Part shown: positions 5,836 through 5,889 of the stretch, in pieces | How the letters are laid out: the number at the start of each line of letters is the position of its first letter | Position numbering within the stretch: the stretch's first letter is position 1 | Assembly (NCBI GenBank): GCA_030043235.1 | Contig: JASHYF010000398.1 | Coordinates: 1-5,889 of the forward strand | Direction: 5' to 3' | Origin: Solirubrobacteraceae bacterium | GTDB taxonomy: Bacteria; Actinomycetota; Thermoleophilia; Solirubrobacterales; Solirubrobacteraceae | DNA length: 5,889 nucleotides | Made by a program: the position numbers and the translations under genes | Notes under the pieces: generated by a model | What the model saw: the letters and a program-made list of their open reading frames with translations, nothing else | Told to the model about the DNA's origin: nothing | Database searches by the model: none

Positions 5836-5889
5836 ATGTCAGACCGAGATCCAGACCAGCCGGCCGCACCACGCCGGCCGGCCACGCCG
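5836..5889 (+). CDS. Start of an unidentified gene, first 18 codons only
   Basis: An ATG four bases after AGGAGG opens a frame that stays open to the window edge, encoding MSDRDPDQPAAPRRPATP. I do not recognise it. The visible part is hydrophilic and rich in proline, alanine and arginine, with no signal-peptide or membrane character yet; such tails often precede a folded or membrane domain in high-GC bacteria. It is transcribed away from the decarboxylase and may share regulatory DNA with it. Confidence 0.6.
   Translation, partial: MSDRDPDQPAAPRRPATP

Noticed and set aside
5658..5885. 75-codon minus-strand frame in the divergent intergenic region
   Set aside because: No ribosome site, low-complexity product, and it runs through the palindromes and antisense to the gene start at 5836.

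Overview
The window is very GC-rich and densely coded. It has long spurious reading frames opposite every real gene and strong G/C bias at third codon positions. This fits a high-GC bacterium, most likely an actinobacterium. The domain make-up and possible actinobacterial-style promoter elements would suit a soil lineage such as Thermoleophilia, but that placement is inference, because there is no rRNA or other marker gene here.

Three genes lie head to tail on the minus strand; read in the direction of transcription, they run from right to left. First (about 5563 to 3986) is a PLP-dependent decarboxylase of the Orn/Lys/Arg family, the short form without an N-terminal wing domain, carrying a tandem heptapeptide linker at its N-terminus. 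After a gap of about 90 bases comes a large SNF2-family DNA-dependent ATPase (about 3893 to 708) with every major helicase motif intact. Its stop codon overlaps the start of a SWIM zinc-finger protein (711 to the left edge of the window) in an ATGA arrangement, so the two should be translationally coupled. The SWIM gene runs off the window without a stop.

To the right of the decarboxylase, 5564-5835 is a non-coding divergent intergenic region. It holds an AT-rich island, a strong inverted repeat and a perfect 12-base palindrome inside a candidate promoter. It is followed by the first 18 codons of a plus-strand gene with a strong Shine-Dalgarno sequence.

The clear functional unit is the SNF2-SWIM pair: an ATP-driven DNA translocase and a small zinc-binding protein made from one transcript. 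Pairs of this kind are known in bacteria but their biological role is not established. The decarboxylase makes polyamines from a basic amino acid; whether it shares a transcript with the pair cannot be settled from the sequence. I see no tRNA, rRNA, CRISPR array, insertion sequence or integrase, and nothing that proves a new defence system.
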